From Multifurca ochricompacta (lineage: Eukaryota; Basidiomycota; Agaricomycetes; Russulales; Russulaceae), in assembly GCA_022496185.1 (NCBI GenBank), contig WTXG01000063.1, positions 1-64,000 of the forward strand: a stretch of 64,000 nucleotides of DNA. The letters run 5' to 3'. Below the pieces are notes generated by a model. The model ran no database searches and was not told the DNA's origin. It worked only from the letters and a program-made list of their open reading frames with translations. Position numbers and translations under genes: made by a program. Below are positions 21,430-34,700 of this stretch, in pieces. Numbering within the stretch: the stretch's first letter is position 1; each line of letters begins with the position of its first letter.

Positions 21430-22360
21430 GGTTATGGGCCCTGGGCACGCTTTACTGATCTGTCCTTTCTTTTGATCAGTCCAACAACTTTCTTCAAGCT
21501 CACTGCTTCAAGACTTTGCTCTTCCCAATCACCAGTCACAGTGAGCTTCGATTTCTCTTTTCTTGCCCTTAACTGTCCACAAGGTGGTGCGCTTTATGTG
21601 CCCACCTTGATCTGTCTGGCTAGTCCCTTAGGGGATTCTTGCAAGAGGTGATGAGGGACCCTAAGCGGGTGAAACACCTTGAGGTCCTCATGTGCGCTCT
21701 AAGTAAATAGTATTCATAGTTGTAGCTGGGTTTTCGTCCCATCCATAGTCTTAGTAGGCCCCTTGCCCAGAAGGCTTGGAGCTATAGGTTCAGTCAATGC
21801 TTGGCTCGATCCGTAAGCCAGGTTTAGCGACCTGCAGGTAGAGTTTAGGGTCTAGAACAAGGCATGGGTAGTCACTCCCATGACGCTTGGGCTCGATACA
21901 AGTAGGCTTGAACTACTATAGTATTTACACAGTAGCTAGAGGGTTTTGTCTCTGGGCAGAAGTACCCGCTGCTTTCATTGGGGGTTCGCCCCAACCAGAG
22001 GAAACTCAATAGTCTACTATAGTCATGGCCCCAATCATCTAGGGCTTAATCATGGACTCCACCACCAGCACTAGAGGAAGGGCTCTATACCCTTTGTCTC
22101 TAGTGGAACTTGCGGTTGGCTCCTCCATGACATGACTCCCCATCTATTTACACAACGTCCCCCTGATGTGGGCTTAGGACTTGTTGTAGATGGCGCTAGA
22201 CAGTCTACTATACTACTTAGAAGTCGCACATTAGAGGCAGGACTTTTTTAAGTTCTGAAGCATAGCGCCACAGAATGGACGGGCCCTCTTCAATGAGACC
22301 TGGACAACTGGTTCTAACTGCTCCTTGGAACCAGGATCAACCTTTCTATAAATCATCTCA
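21430..22360 (+). other. Primer-binding site and leader of copia D
   Basis: GGTTATGGGCCC occupies 21430-21441. The leader repeats that of A, including the hairpin at 21580-21609. No coding content. Confidence 0.7.
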
Positions 22361-25300
22361 ATGTCTTCCATCGTCTTCCCTCCCACCTTCAAGTTCGACA
22401 AGCTTGATGGCTCTAATTGGCAGCAGTGGTCGGTGTCCTTCACCGCCCTGCTGAGGATCAATGGGATGAAGAGGCACATCACGCATGATGCCCCTGAGTT
22501 CCTGAATCCGCCCAAGCCAGAGGATGGTGAAAAGGATGACGAGTACGCCAAACGCTTCGCACAATGGTCGGAGCCCATGTACCTAGAGTGGAACAGAGTG
22601 GAGGAAGTCCTCATGGGAGTTCTGGTGATGGTAACATTGCCAGAAACATACTCCCAAATTGCCTCTGACAGAACTTATCCTTCTGTCAATGCCAAGTATG
22701 AGCGTTTGGAATCGCTCTACGGCTCAGTGGGTAGCATGGCCACCTACAACTTGTGGTGTTCTGTATCCTCTTTCCGCTTGGAAGAAGGAAAGCAATTCAG
22801 ACCCCAGTTGCAGCGTGTGTTGGATGTGAGGAGTACCCTAAAGGAAAATGGGATGGAGATCTCTGATCTCCAGATGAGCTTTATTTTGCTCCAATCCCTA
22901 CCTTCATCCTACTCCGCCATTGCTGGCTCTATCCTGGCATCAGGTCCTCCTGACCGCCTTTCCCCTCAGGACCTTGTACAAAGGTTCCTAAATGAGGAAA
23001 GCCGACTTGCCGGCCCTGCAGGAAGTGGTGTTGGGGCTGCCCTTAACAAGGCAGCCCATGTCAACAAAAACAAAAAATGAGTATCTTTCACGCCACCTCC
23101 TGCAGGTGCATCATCATCCAATGATGTCACCTGCTTCTATTGCCAGAAGCCAGGCCACAAGGCAAATGAATGTCGGCAAAGGAAACAGGACAGAGCCAAT
23201 GCTGATGCAGGCAAAAAGGGCAACAAGAGGAAGGGGCAAGGCCCCAGTGTACATAATAACTCCACACAAGTAGCTACCATAGTTAATGGTAGTGGCAGAA
23301 TACAGGAGGTGCATGAGACACCTCGTATTTCACTTTATATGATGGCCAAACATACGCAAGAGATAGATGATGGCAGCAACCCTTGGATGATGGACAGCGG
23401 AGCCACCACTCATTTTACACCATACCTAGATGATTTCTCTGAGTATTACCCTCACAAGGGGCACTCGGTGACAATAGGTGATGGATCCGTAGTCCAAGTC
23501 GAAGGAACAGGCAAAGTCATACTCAAAACTCGAAATAATTATGAGTTAGAGTTAAATAATGTCTTTTACATGCCTGGCAGTGAAAGAATACTGTCGACTA
23601 GCTGCATCACAGACAAAGGCGGTTCAGTGGAGTTCTCTCCATCTGAGGTCAAAATAAAGTACAATAATACAATTATAGCAGAAGGTGTCAAGGCTATGGG
23701 ACTCTATTGGGTCTTTGGGAAAACTATGCAGAGTCTAAATACTGCTTCCCACAAATCTGCATCAAGTAGCCTTGATACCTGGCATTTGCGCATGGGTCAT
23801 ATGTCAAAAGAGGCCCTCAAAAGACATGCTCCTAAGGCTGTAAAAGGCCTTAGTATAGATAATAGCCAGATGGAAGACAAGCCGTGTTATGGCTGTGAAA
23901 TGGGAAAATCACACCATCTTCCATTCCCTCCCTCTCAAAAGAGAGCTTCAGCACCCTTGGAGGTCATTCATAGTGACTTAGTTGGTCCATTGCAATGTAC
24001 CTCAATTCAAGGGAACCTATACTTCGCCACTTTCATAGACGACTTTAGCAGGACAGCTCTAGTTGTTGCTATGAAAGCAAAAAGTGATTTTACATCGGTA
24101 TTCAGTAATATTAAGGCATTCTTGGAAAATAAAACAGACAAGAAAATAAAGACCTTACACACAGACCGAGGTGGCGAATTGTCAATAGGGAGCTGAAGTC
24201 CATACTTGAGCAGGCTGGCATAGAGCATAAATTGACAATGCCATACTCCCCACAACAGAATGGAAGGGCTGAAAGGTTCAACAGAACCATCATGGAAAAG
24301 GCTACCAGTATGCTTCATCATGCTGGTCTTTCCCTTGGTTTCTGGGAATGTGCAGTGCGAACAGCCTGTCACATATACAATAGAACGCCTATCCGTTCAA
24401 ATAAGTGGAGGACACTGCTTGAGCTTCTGGATGGGGACATTCCAGATGTCTCTTACTTTAAAATATTTGGCTGCTTAGCCTATTATACTGTCCCAGAGGA
24501 CAAAAGACATAAACTGGATCACAAAGCCAGAGAGACAGTCTTTGTCGGGTATGCACCCCACTCTAAAGGATATCTTCTTGGGATATGCATACTCGATCCT
24601 TCGTATTGTCAAGAGATGTGACATTTGATGAAGGGTCCTTCCCATCCAACCTTGCCAAGGACAGCAAGGGAAAACAAAAGGAAAAAGTTACGCCTTTTGT
24701 TCTAGAAGTCGAGAGGCCTGTCCAGCCTCAACCAGCAATAGCCACAGTTCCTCAGGCTCCTGAAGATAAGGATGCCGAGGTTGAGGAACAGGAGGTAGTG
24801 GAACCTCCTCAATTAAATCCTGAGCCTACCACACCCGAAAGAGAAGACACACATGATGTCACTATCTATCAGACGCCTCCATCCCAAGTCATGGAACCAT
24901 CAGAACTCCCCGAAAGAACCTGTGCCAAGAGACAATCTAAGAAAAAGATTGTTGGCAAAATTTCCCAGCCAGTATTTACTAGGGAAAGTCCACGCTCTCA
25001 GCAACGTGACAAGGCTGTGCAGGAAGATTTAGATCTTGATACTGCCTGTCCTAAACGTTCACGTCGCATGAATCCTCATTTTATAATGAGGATAATGCTG
25101 AGTTCGTGCAGGGTTCTTCCAGACTTGGACATATGGAATTGCTAAATGCCGCAGGAGTCTCTTATAGAGATCCCCTGACTTTTCAGGAGGCAATGCAGTC
25201 TGACAATGCCAGTGAATGGCTTGAGGCATGTAAATATGAGATTGATGCCTTAGATAAACTAAATGTGTGGCGCCTTGAGGATCTTCCAAAGGGAAGAAAG

Positions 25301-26713
25301 GCTGTCAAATCTAAATGGGTTTTTAAGTTGAAACCAGATGGACGGTTTCGTGCCAGGCTCGTGGCAAAAGGGTTCACCCAAGTAGAAGGAGTGGACTTCG
25401 ATGAAACATTTTCCCCAGTCGCCAGATTTGAGTCACTTAGACTATTACTAGCATTAGCTACACTAGAGGATTGGGAAATCCACCAGATGGATGTCAAATT
25501 GGCATTCCTACATGGTGATCTGGATGAGGAAATTTATATGGAGCAACCAGTTGGGTTCATCGTTGCTGGGCAAGAGTCCAAAGTTTGTAGGCTACAAAAA
25601 GCATTATACGGCCTCAAACAAGCTTCCCGAGCATGGAATCTTCAATTCCATGGAGTTCTTAATGAACTAGGCTTCACTCGGACGTACTCTGATGCAGGAG
25701 TATACGTGTTTCATCAAAAGGAGGGGGATGATTCACTTTATGTCATTCTTTATGTAGATGACATTACTATACTTGGATCTTCCAATGATAAGATAACGTG
25801 GCTGAAGTCAGCTCTATCTAATCGATATGAGATGACTGACTTGGGAGAAATCCAGTTGTACCTTGGAGTTAATATCACCAGGGATCGTCCTAATAAGACG
25901 ATGGAAATTGACCAAGCAGCCTACGTTTTATCTATTATTGAGAAGTTTGGGATGAGGGATTCCAACCGAGTATATACTCCTCTTCCCTCTGGCGCTGATG
26001 TACATCTGGTCAGGTTTGATGGCCAGGCATCTACTTCTGATATAAAGAAGTACCAACAGCTGATGGGGTCACTGCTATGGGTGCAGATTGGAAGCAGACC
26101 CGATATCAGTTTTGCTGTGGCGCGCCTTAGTCAATACGCTTCCAACCCCTCTCAAGATCATATGCGACTTGCAAAATATGTCCTAAAGTATCTTAATAGT
26201 ACAAAAGACTGCAAGTTGCAATATTCTGGAGGGAATGGGGAGAGTGGCCTTCATGGCTTTGCAGATTCCTCATGGGGAGATCAGGAGGACTGCCACTCAA
26301 CCTCAGGCTACGTGTTTTTCTTGGCAAATGGTGCCATATCCTGGTGTTCCAGAAAACAGAAAACAGTAGCACAGTCCACCACAGAAGCCGAGTATATGAG
26401 CCTCTCTGAGGCTGCAAATCAGGCAGCGTGGTATAGGACTTTTATGGAGGAATTAGGGTATGAGGTATCCTCCCCTATACTACTCCACTGTGACAACAAG
26501 GGTGCCGTGGATTTGGCATTAAACCCAGTCACAGGAAGGCAGTCAAAGCATATTCCGATCAAGTACCATGCCATTAGGGGGTATATTGAATCGCACATAA
26601 TTGAGTTAGTGCGTACCCCCACAGGTGAGATGCTGGCAGATGGCTTCACTAAGTCTCTACCAAGAGCATCGTTTGAAACCATGGTAAATGGACTTGGACT
26701 TATGCTGGAATGA
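22361..26713 (+). pseudogene. Copia D gag-pol, one stop and three single-base losses
   Basis: Gag starts at ATG 22361. TGA at 23078 falls in the Lys/Asn-rich linker before the zinc knuckle. Three further breaks each look like one missing T in a T-run when compared with A: near 24180 (HTDRGGE|F in integrase), 24572 and 25080. Otherwise protease, integrase D-D-E, RT (YVDD) and RNase H are all present, ending ...GLGLMLE at 26713. The element looks nearly functional apart from these four lesions, so sequence error should be excluded. Confidence 0.92.
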
Positions 26714-26998
26714 GAGAGCTGGAATCTGGAGACCTTGAATACCAGTCTCACTTTCCCACCATGCCATATGAGCACGTTCTCGACCTCGAGAGTGACGCAA
26801 GTAGTGTGTATGAAGTAGATATGTCAAGCATTCAGCTTGCATAAGCGAATCTACAACTCGTATGCAAAACTCACAAACCGCGCTCGAGAGTTAGAGAAGT
26901 TGGATCTCTGGCTGGCGATATGCTCATTCAATTGTGATGGCAGTGTGCTCATCCAACTCATTTCCCATCCATGACCAGATGCCTTCAGCATGGAGGGA

Positions 26999-27502
26999 TG
27001 TTGAACACAGAAGATGTTCGGTGATGCTTCAGGCATCAGGTGATTAGATTAGCTACTTTGTAGATTAGATTAGATACCGGAGTTTCGGACTTTTACATTA
27101 TCTTTATTACTTTCTTTCTCACATTCCGCAGTAGCTGACTGATACACCATGTAGCATGTGATTTCTGTAGTGGCCAATGGCCTTTCTCCCTCATGTTTGT
27201 TGTTTGGACTTTGTCCGGCACTTGTGGACTTATTCCCAGTGCACAGACCATCCCTTGGAAGTGTATATAAGGGTGTCTGTTTCGTCTCTTACACTTCAGA
27301 GTTTCTTCTACCTCTGAAGTGTAAGTCCCTTCTCTTACTTACTATCATACCTTGAGACTAATGCTCTTAGTAGTAAACTTTTCTCTGTCTAGGTCAGTAG
27401 TATAGTATAATAGAGTTTCTTCTACCTCTGAAGTTAAACTTTTCTCTGTCTAGCCTTACATGCTAACTACAGTCAGTATGCTGCGCACATGCCTGTTCTA
27501 CA
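26999..27502 (+). repeat. 3' LTR of copia D
   Basis: 504 bp with the tandem unit at 27298-27453 (intron 27321-27373). It differs from the 5' LTR by a few transitions. Confidence 0.93.
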
Positions 27503-27818
27503 AGGAGCACTTGGCTGGTTTGAGGTATAGGTCATGCTCTTGTAGTATATCCAGTACCTGATGCACTCATTCTCGATGATGGTTTAAGTTGTCTGAGGTG
27601 GCCACAAGAATGTCATCCATATAGACTACTACTTCACTGGTAAGGATGAGGTCACAGAAGATGTGGTTCATCATGGATTGGAATGTTGCTGGTGAGTTCA
27701 TAAGACTAAAGAACATGACATTTGGTTTGAACAATCCTTGGTTTGTTTTGAACACTGCTTTGCATTAGTCACCTTCTTTGATTCTAACATTGTTGTAACC
27801 CCACCATATGTCCATTTT
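27503..27818 (-). pseudogene. Gypsy E pol, central RT block
   Basis: The minus strand encodes the RT palm (TNQGLFKPNVMFFSLMNSPATFQSMMNHIF...VVYMDDILVAT). It joins 20925 after removing D and 28324 after removing the solo LTR. Confidence 0.85.
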
Positions 27819-28323
27819 TGTGACAGAATTCTCCCTGCAATGTTACTAACAACTTGATATTGTGTTTCACCAGTGTTTGCTTACTGAGGGCCTAACCCCT
27901 CCTTATTCTCCATAGTTCTAGCTTGATCCACTGCACAACCATTAGACATTATATCATAGTACTAGATGCTTCTACATAATATGACATAGCTAGCTCCACA
28001 TGTATTTAAAAGACCTACTAGAGTAGAGAGACAGACCAAGTCTGTTCTCTTGTGTTCAATCAAAGGTGCTTCGGACTTCATTGAATCCTCTCAGTTAGAG
28101 CCCCACTTGAACTCTCCAAGATGTGACTTGGAGAGCCTTCATCATCTTGAACTTGTTGCAGGACTTAGAGTCTCTGCTGTCAACTTGGAATCTCACACAT
28201 GTGCCCTCTGACTTTGTCATGGGCTTGACTAGATCTTGACTCTATTGTAACTTTGAACCTTGCCTTGACTTGGAAGACTTGCTCCCATCCAACCCCGACA
28301 CAGTTCCGCACCTAACTGTGACA
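27819..28323 (+). repeat. Solo LTR of the L family in gypsy E
   Basis: 505 bp, TGTGACAGAA...TGTGACA, flanked by atttt on both sides (27814-27818, 28324-28328). It is clearly related to the LTRs of L (37588-38104) but diverged, so it is older. TATA-like tatttaaa lies near 28012. The orientation is taken from similarity to L. Confidence 0.9.
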
Positions 28324-29303
28324 ATTTTTGAGAAGAGGGACTTGTCTCTCATGGTATCAATGAGCTTGGAGATGAGTGGCAGGGGGTAGGCACTTTTCAC
28401 AGTGTAAGTGTTAATTCATTGATAGTCCTGGACTAGTCATAGCTTGCCATCCTTCTTTTTGATAAAGAAGAAGGGCGAGGCATACTGTGACTTGGATGGG
28501 CGAATATATCCTTTTGCCAAATGTTCCTCGAGGAATTCTGTCAATGCTACTTGCTCAGATTGGGACAGTGGGTAGATTTTGCAATCTATTGCCACCAGTG
28601 TGTTGGGGAGCAGGTCTATAGCGTGATCCCATGGTCAGGCAGGTGGAAAGCGCTGTGACTCTTCTTCTGAGAACACTTTCCAATGCCAGTGATAGGTGCT
28701 TGGTACTATGTCACCATAAGTCTTCTCTGCCTGCCCTTGTACTGCTTTTTGGGCCAATTCAGATGCTTTGGTGACATAACAACAGCCAGGGTCCTCTTTG
28801 TCTGTGCTTGTGGCTTTTACTGTTGGGTGTCTGATGGCAAAGTCATAGCCCAGCAATGTAATGATGGTTGGATATGAATCTTTATCCATTGTCACATTGG
28901 CCCAGTTGATTTTTGGTTCAAAGGCGGCAAGCCACGGATATCCCAGAATGAGATCTTCATCCCCAAGGTCGGTGATCAGGAAGCGAATGACCTTTGTTGC
29001 TTCCCCAACTTGGACATTTAGATTGGTGTAATGTGTGATCTTCCCAGCATGGTTAGCTGTCCCATTGATGTTCCAAATATTCTTTTCTTGAGGAAGAGCC
29101 AGCATCCCCAAGCTTAAGGTTTTAATTAATCATGAACTAATGAAGTTATCTGTGGCTCCAGAGTCCACTAAGATATCTTGGTTGGCTGTCTTCTGTGTAG
29201 TCTCGAAATGAACTGGTATTTTCAATGATTTGAATCGACTAGTATACACAGAGGTGACATGGAGTGCTCATGCCCAGGCTGATGGGGTAGAGCTTAACAA
29301 AAA
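28324..29303 (-). pseudogene. Gypsy E pol, N-terminal block (protease, RT fingers)
   Basis: The minus strand reads from the gag/pol shift (T-run 29299-29303) through the protease (DSGATDNF-like, near 29160) and the piece 29111-28635 (LPQEKNIWNINGTANHAG...YPWLAAFEPKINW), then RT ([33 protein letters not shown]). Stops of the TGA type interrupt it. Confidence 0.84.
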
Positions 29304-29599
29304 TCCTTCTTTGCAAACACCTTCTCAATGAGAATAGTGCGCACTTCCTCGCTTTCCTTCATCATATTTGCCCATATATCCTGGGCCTTCTCTTCTTTGG
29401 TGCATTTATCTGCAGTGGGTGGGTTGTTGTGAATGGGGGCTACAGGTGCAGTAGTTGCTTCTGTGACTCATACTCCTTTCTTCAGGCAGTCTTGGGACAT
29501 GTGTCCTTGTGCTTTGCAGCGGAAGCACTGCCCTTCCTTCATCAGTGTCTGTCACTCGTCTTCTGTAAGCATAGCTCTTGCCTGTACTCTGTCTGCTGA
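29290..29599 (-). pseudogene. Gypsy E gag, C-terminal block
   Basis: It holds the Gag zinc knuckle CFRCKAQGHMSQDC and the conserved tail (KAQDIWANMMKESEEVRTILIEK). It ends at the GGATTTTTG site where pol is reached by a -1 shift. Gypsy H cuts it at 29599/37072 (gctga); the upstream part is at 37072. Confidence 0.84.
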
Positions 29600-30175
29600 T
29601 GTTACGAACCCCGTCTCTTCCCATTTTCTTCTTCCTGCCCAGCGACAAACCCTCCCAGCCACCTACACTTCACTATATGATCACGTCTCCATCATGGGAC
29701 CCGTCACATGCCCTCCGTCCATCCCCGTGACTTGTTTGCTCATGTTTACATACCCTTATCGCTGCTTATCGCTTATCACCTTATCATACGACCGGACACT
29801 TACTTAATTCCCTATCAGTAGAAGCCAGGCTTTACGCCCTCCACTTTCAGATATTTGGGCCCACTTGACTCCGTGATTCCTTATCGACAGACGCCCGCTT
29901 CCTTACGTATATAAGCCCACTGTAGCTTACACTGTAAAGCTCAGACTCGACTTATTGAATACATCGGTGCCTGTCTTCTGGACATCCCCTTTGATTGTTT
30001 AACTCCTTCGTCTCAGTGCTTTTGGCACTTTCCGTTCAACATCGTCTTAAGGAACAGCCCTTTTGACTTTGACTCATTTCACCCGAACTCCAAGAGACCT
30101 TATTGGTTTTTTACCTGACTTCATAAATCGAGCTGTCGCACAAGTTGTGCAGAACGTCCTGCACCGGACGTAACA
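29600..30175 (+). repeat. 5' LTR of gypsy H
   Basis: TGTTACGAACC...GACGTAACA with TATA box tatataag near 29903. It lacks the exon/intron tandem unit of the copia LTRs. Confidence 0.93.
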
Positions 30176-30191
30176 TCAAGTCAAGTCTCTC
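30176..30191 (+). promoter_or_regulatory. Self-priming primer-binding site of gypsy H
   Basis: TCAAGTCAAGTCTCTC follows the LTR directly. It does not resemble a tRNA 3' complement. It pairs with AGACTCGACTT downstream of the TATA box of the same LTR (one C-A mismatch), the arrangement known for Tf1/sushi elements that prime from their own RNA 5' end. Confidence 0.65.
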
Positions 30192-30194
30192 ATC

Positions 30195-31712
30195 ATGGCT
30201 TCCAGCCGCAGTCAGACCCTCTTTAAAGAAGAACTCATCGAACGCAGGGACGAGCCTGACCTTTCACAACAAGTACTTGGCTCTGCCACCTGGAAGGACT
30301 TTGAGTCCAAGTTTGGATACTACGTCTATCACGACGGAAGATACCAACCGGTAGAATACGACAACGAGAAAAGAATTTGGTATCGTATCCGATACTCGGA
30401 TAGCCGACATTCTTGGGTCACTACAGGACCCGCCCCACCTGAATTTGGATTAGGACCGTGGAGGGAGAATCCCCTGGCCATTATCACGGACTCTGAGCCA
30501 GAAGAGTACGTAGAAGAACATAGTGAAGAAGCACTGGTATTAGCGTCGACTACATCCCCAGTTGCACCCGCAGTTGTCACGTTCAGAGCCCCTGGTTTGA
30601 CAACTCCCCAGATCTCGATACAATCCTCCGACACCGTCACCCCGTTTTATCAGAACATGTCCACCATCGCCACCCAGCTTCCCGACCCGGCTCCTCCTCC
30701 TCCTCCCCCACCGCCTGCCATGCTACCACCCAACATTCCCCCACCCTCAGGATGACTGTCAGGTGTACTACCACAGACATTCACAGGAGACCGATCGCAA
30801 AGCAAGAAGTTCATGTTGGAGTTCACAACATTCAAGAACTTCAATCATGACGTTCCCCAAATCATCAACCCCTTCCAGTGTGCCAACCTCTTTCTATCAC
30901 TGATTAGAGGGGAAGCCGTGGACGACTGGACAATGGAACAGCTGGAATGGCTGAATGAACAGATTGAGAGTGGTCGTCGTACCACTAGTGAAGGCCTCTG
31001 GGAAACCATCGCCCAGAAATTCAAGGATGCATTCACAGATGGGCAGGCCAAGCAGAAGGCTGCTCGAGAATTGAAAGCCCTAAAGATGGAGAAGGGGGAA
31101 CTGGATGCCTATGTGGCAAAGTTCCGAAGCTTGGCCAACAGGGCCGGTTACGACACGGATGAGGAGGCAACACTGGACCTCTTCTCCCAGGGGTTACCCA
31201 ACCCGCTGGTAAAGAATATCATCCAGTTCCACCACCCCGATGACTGGGAAACCTGGGTCGATGCTGCTCGACGACAGCAGCAGGATTATCTTGACTTCCA
31301 AACGCGCTTTGGGGTCGACACGAAGAAGGGGAGGACTCGTGACCAGTGGAAAGCCGCCTTCGGGGTCAAACCCACACATACCTCTCAACGCGACCCAAAC
31401 GCTATGGATACCTCGGCCGATAGAACCCGAGCTAGAGCTATGCTCACTGAAGATGAGCGACAGACATTGATGAAAGAGGGCAGGTGCTTTCGATGCAAAG
31501 CACAAGGACATATGTCGAGGGAATGTCCGAAGAAGGGGTCACGAGCGGCTGAAGCTACAACCACCCCCATACATAATAACCCGCCGACTGTTGAAAAGAA
31601 AACACCGACAAAAGAAGACAAGGCACAGGAAATATGGGCCAATATGATGAAGGAAAGCGAGGAAGTGCGGGCCATTTTAGTAGAAAAGGCATTCGCCAAA
31701 AAGGATTTTTGA
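30195..31712 (+). pseudogene. Gypsy H gag, one in-frame TGA
   Basis: ATG 30195 lies just after the primer-binding site. The frame runs 505 codons to TGA 31710, broken only by TGA 30753 after a proline-rich stretch. The N-terminal part is a variable region (MASSRSQTLFKEEL...). From about 30813 it is a typical retrotransposon Gag (FMLEFTTFKNFNHD, VDDWTMEQLEWLNEQ, AYVAKFRSLANRAGYD). The C-terminus has a CCHC knuckle CFRCKAQGHMSREC. The protein would form the particle and bind genomic RNA. Confidence 0.9.
31706..31712 (+). promoter_or_regulatory. Candidate -1 frameshift site between gag and pol
   Basis: The gag end reads GAT TTT TGA; slipping back one base on TTT within the run T5 (31706-31710) enters the pol frame (TTT TTG ATT GGC). 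E keeps the same relation (GAT TTT TGT). K has one A fewer upstream. A classical simultaneous-slip heptamer is not evident, so the mechanism is inferred. Confidence 0.5.
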
Positions 31713-34700
31713 TTGGCTCAACCCCATTGGCCTGGGCACGAGCACTACATGTAACCTCTGTGTATACTAGTCGCTTCAAGTCTTTGAAAATACCAGTACA
31801 TTTCGAGACTACACAGAGGATGGCCGATCGTGACATCCTGGTTGACTCAGGAGCCACAGATAACTTTATTAGTCCACGGATGGCAAAGACCATGGGACTA
31901 GGGATGCTGGCACTCCCCCAGGAAAAGAATATCTGGAATATTGACGGGACTGCCAATCGAGCAGGAAAGATCACACATTACACCGATCTTAATGTCCAAG
32001 TAGGGGAGAGGACAAAAGTCATCCGCTTCCTAGTCACCAATCTAGGCGAAGAAGATTTGGTTTTGGGATATCCCTGGCTTGCTGCCTTTGAACCAAGGAT
32101 CAATTGGAGTGATGCGACTATGGATAAAGACTTCTATCCTGTCCTCATCACGTCAATAGGATATGACTACGCCATTCGACATTCAGCAGTACACAGGATG
32201 GAGGAAAAGAACGAAGACCCAGGTTATTGTTTCGCTACCAAGGCATCAGAACTCGCACAGAAGGCAGTGGAGGGACGTACAGAAAAGACATTTGAAGAGG
32301 TAGTGCCACGAGAATATCATCGACATTGGAAAGTCTTCTCTGAGGAGGAATCTCAACGTTTCCCGCCTGTACGACCATGGGATCACGCCATTGACTTCGT
32401 ACCTGACACCCCATTGGCGATTGACTGTAAAATCTATCCATTGTCACAGGCAGAACAAACGGCACTCACAGCATTCCTTGAGGAACATCTTGCAAAGGGG
32501 TACATTCGTCCATCGAAATCACCATACGCGTTGCCATTCTTCTTCATCAAGAAGAAAGACGGCAAACTTCGACCAGTTCAGGACTACCGACGGATAAACA
32601 CCTATACTGTAAAGAACGCCTACCCTTGCCACTCATCTCGGAACTCATTGACACTATGAGGGATAAATCCCTGTTCTCTAAAATGGACATCCGCTGGGTT
32701 ATAACAATATTCAGATTAAGGAAGGAGACCAGTGTAAAGCGGCTTTCAAAACCAATCAAGGGCTCTTTGAACCGAATGTTATGTTCTTCGGCCTCACCAA
32801 CTCACCCGCTACTTTCCAATCGATGATGAATCACATTTTCCGTGACCTCATCCTTACGGGCGAAGTAGTGGTTTATATGGATGATATACTGGTTGCCACA
32901 ACAAACGATCTGACCCACCATCGAGAACGAGTACATCAAGTGTTGGACATCCTGCATGAACATGACCTGTACCTTAAACCTGCCAAATGCTCATTCGAAC
33001 AGTCAAGTGTAGAATATCTAGGAGTCATCTTGGAGGGAGGACAGGTCCGGATGGACCCAGTAAAGGTACAAGGAATCTGGGAATGGCCAGTGCCCACATG
33101 TGTTAAGGACATGCGGTCCTTCATTGGGTTCTGCAATTTTTATCAACGATTCGTCCGGGGGTTCTCAGGGATCGCCCAACTGCTCAATGGACTACTGAAA
33201 AAAGAAGTCCCCTGGCATTGGACCAAAGAACAACAAAAGGCTTTTGAACAGATTCGTGACATCATTGCCGCAGAACCGGTCCTTCTACAACCGGATCTGC
33301 AGAGACCTTTTGAACTCAAAGTTGATGCATCTCACTTTGCGAATGGTGCCGTGCTAAATCAACGGGACACGGCGGGACTCCTTCACCCGGTCGCCTTTTA
33401 TTCGGAAATGTTTTCGCCAGCGGAACGGAATTATGACATTTGGGACAGAGAGCTATTGGCCATAGTAAAGGCATTGCGACACTGGCAACCATACCTAGCA
33501 GGAACCCCTCACAAAACCATCATTCATACCGATCACTCCAACTTGCTCTATTGGAAGGAACCCCATAAGATCAGCCGACGTGTCGCCCGTGAAGTTCTAG
33601 AGTTGGAAGAGTACAACTTTGTCCTGAAGCATATTGCAGGGAGCCGTAATGCACAAGCAGATGCCCTGTCACGACGGCCCGATCTGAATAATGGTGCAGA
33701 AGACAACAATGATGTTACAGTGCTCCCAGAAGAAGTTTTCGCAAGGATGGCCATCATCAGCCTTCACGACATGGATCTATGGGCCCAGGTGTCGCAAAAT
33801 ATGAATCAACGACTATGCGAAACATGGGCAGAAGCACATAACCTAAAGAAAATTGATGGCCTATGGTGGAAGGATGGGGATCGACTCGTTGTCACTGGTG
33901 GCGACAACATTAAGAGGGGGGTGATCCATTTTCACCATGACCTTCCCTCGGCGGGACACCCAGGCATCGCTAATACCTACGCTCTTGCCAAACAAGACTA
34001 CTGGTGGCCAAACATGAAGAAGGACGTAGAGGAATACGTGAAGGGATGCACAGATTGCCAGGCCAACAAAGTGAACACGCACCCACATCCACCGGCCCCA
34101 TTCCCAATTACACCAATGACCTCACAACCATTCCAGACTATCGCCATGGACTTCATCATCAAACTCCCCACTTCCAGAGGATTCGACTCAATCCTGACCA
34201 TCACTGACCACGACTATTCAAAAGCAGCGCTGTTCATACCCTGCAATGAGTCCATCACAGCAGAGGGGGTGGCCAAACTCTACCTAGATCATGTCTATAG
34301 ACACTACGGCCTCCCCGAGAAGATCATCTCAGACCGTGACCCACGTTTCACATCCACATTTGCTAGGGCACTTTGCAAAACACTGAACATTACCCAAAAC
34401 ATTTCAACGGCCTATCATCCACAAACAGATGGACAGTCAGAACGAACAAACCAGTGGCTTGAACAATATCTTCGGTTCTGGTGCAATGGACGACAGGACG
34501 ATTGGGCTGACTGGCTTGCAACAGCAGAATTCGCACACAACTCCTGGCCCAATGGTACCACAAAACACTCCCCATTCTCACTTATCATGGGATGGACGCC
34601 CCGAGCCACATGGACCGGAAAGCCGACGAATGTCCCTTCAGCCACACAGCGTATCAGCCAATGGGAAGAGATCCAGAAATCGGCCAATGAGAATCTGTTG

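Larger units (their letters stand above)
20926..27502 (+). mobile_element. Copia element D, complete with target duplication
   Basis: LTRs 20926-21429 and 26999-27502 (504 bp each, about three differences by eye), a 5-bp duplication aggag (20921-20925, 27503-27507), primer-binding site 21430-21441, purine tract atggaggga 26990-26998. It is the same family as A, G and I and the only one of these with two LTRs and a matching duplication. It inserted into gypsy E pol. Confidence 0.96.

Noticed and set aside
29433..29807. Plus-strand ORF running into the H LTR
   Set aside because: Antisense to E gag and crosses an insertion junction; no homology.
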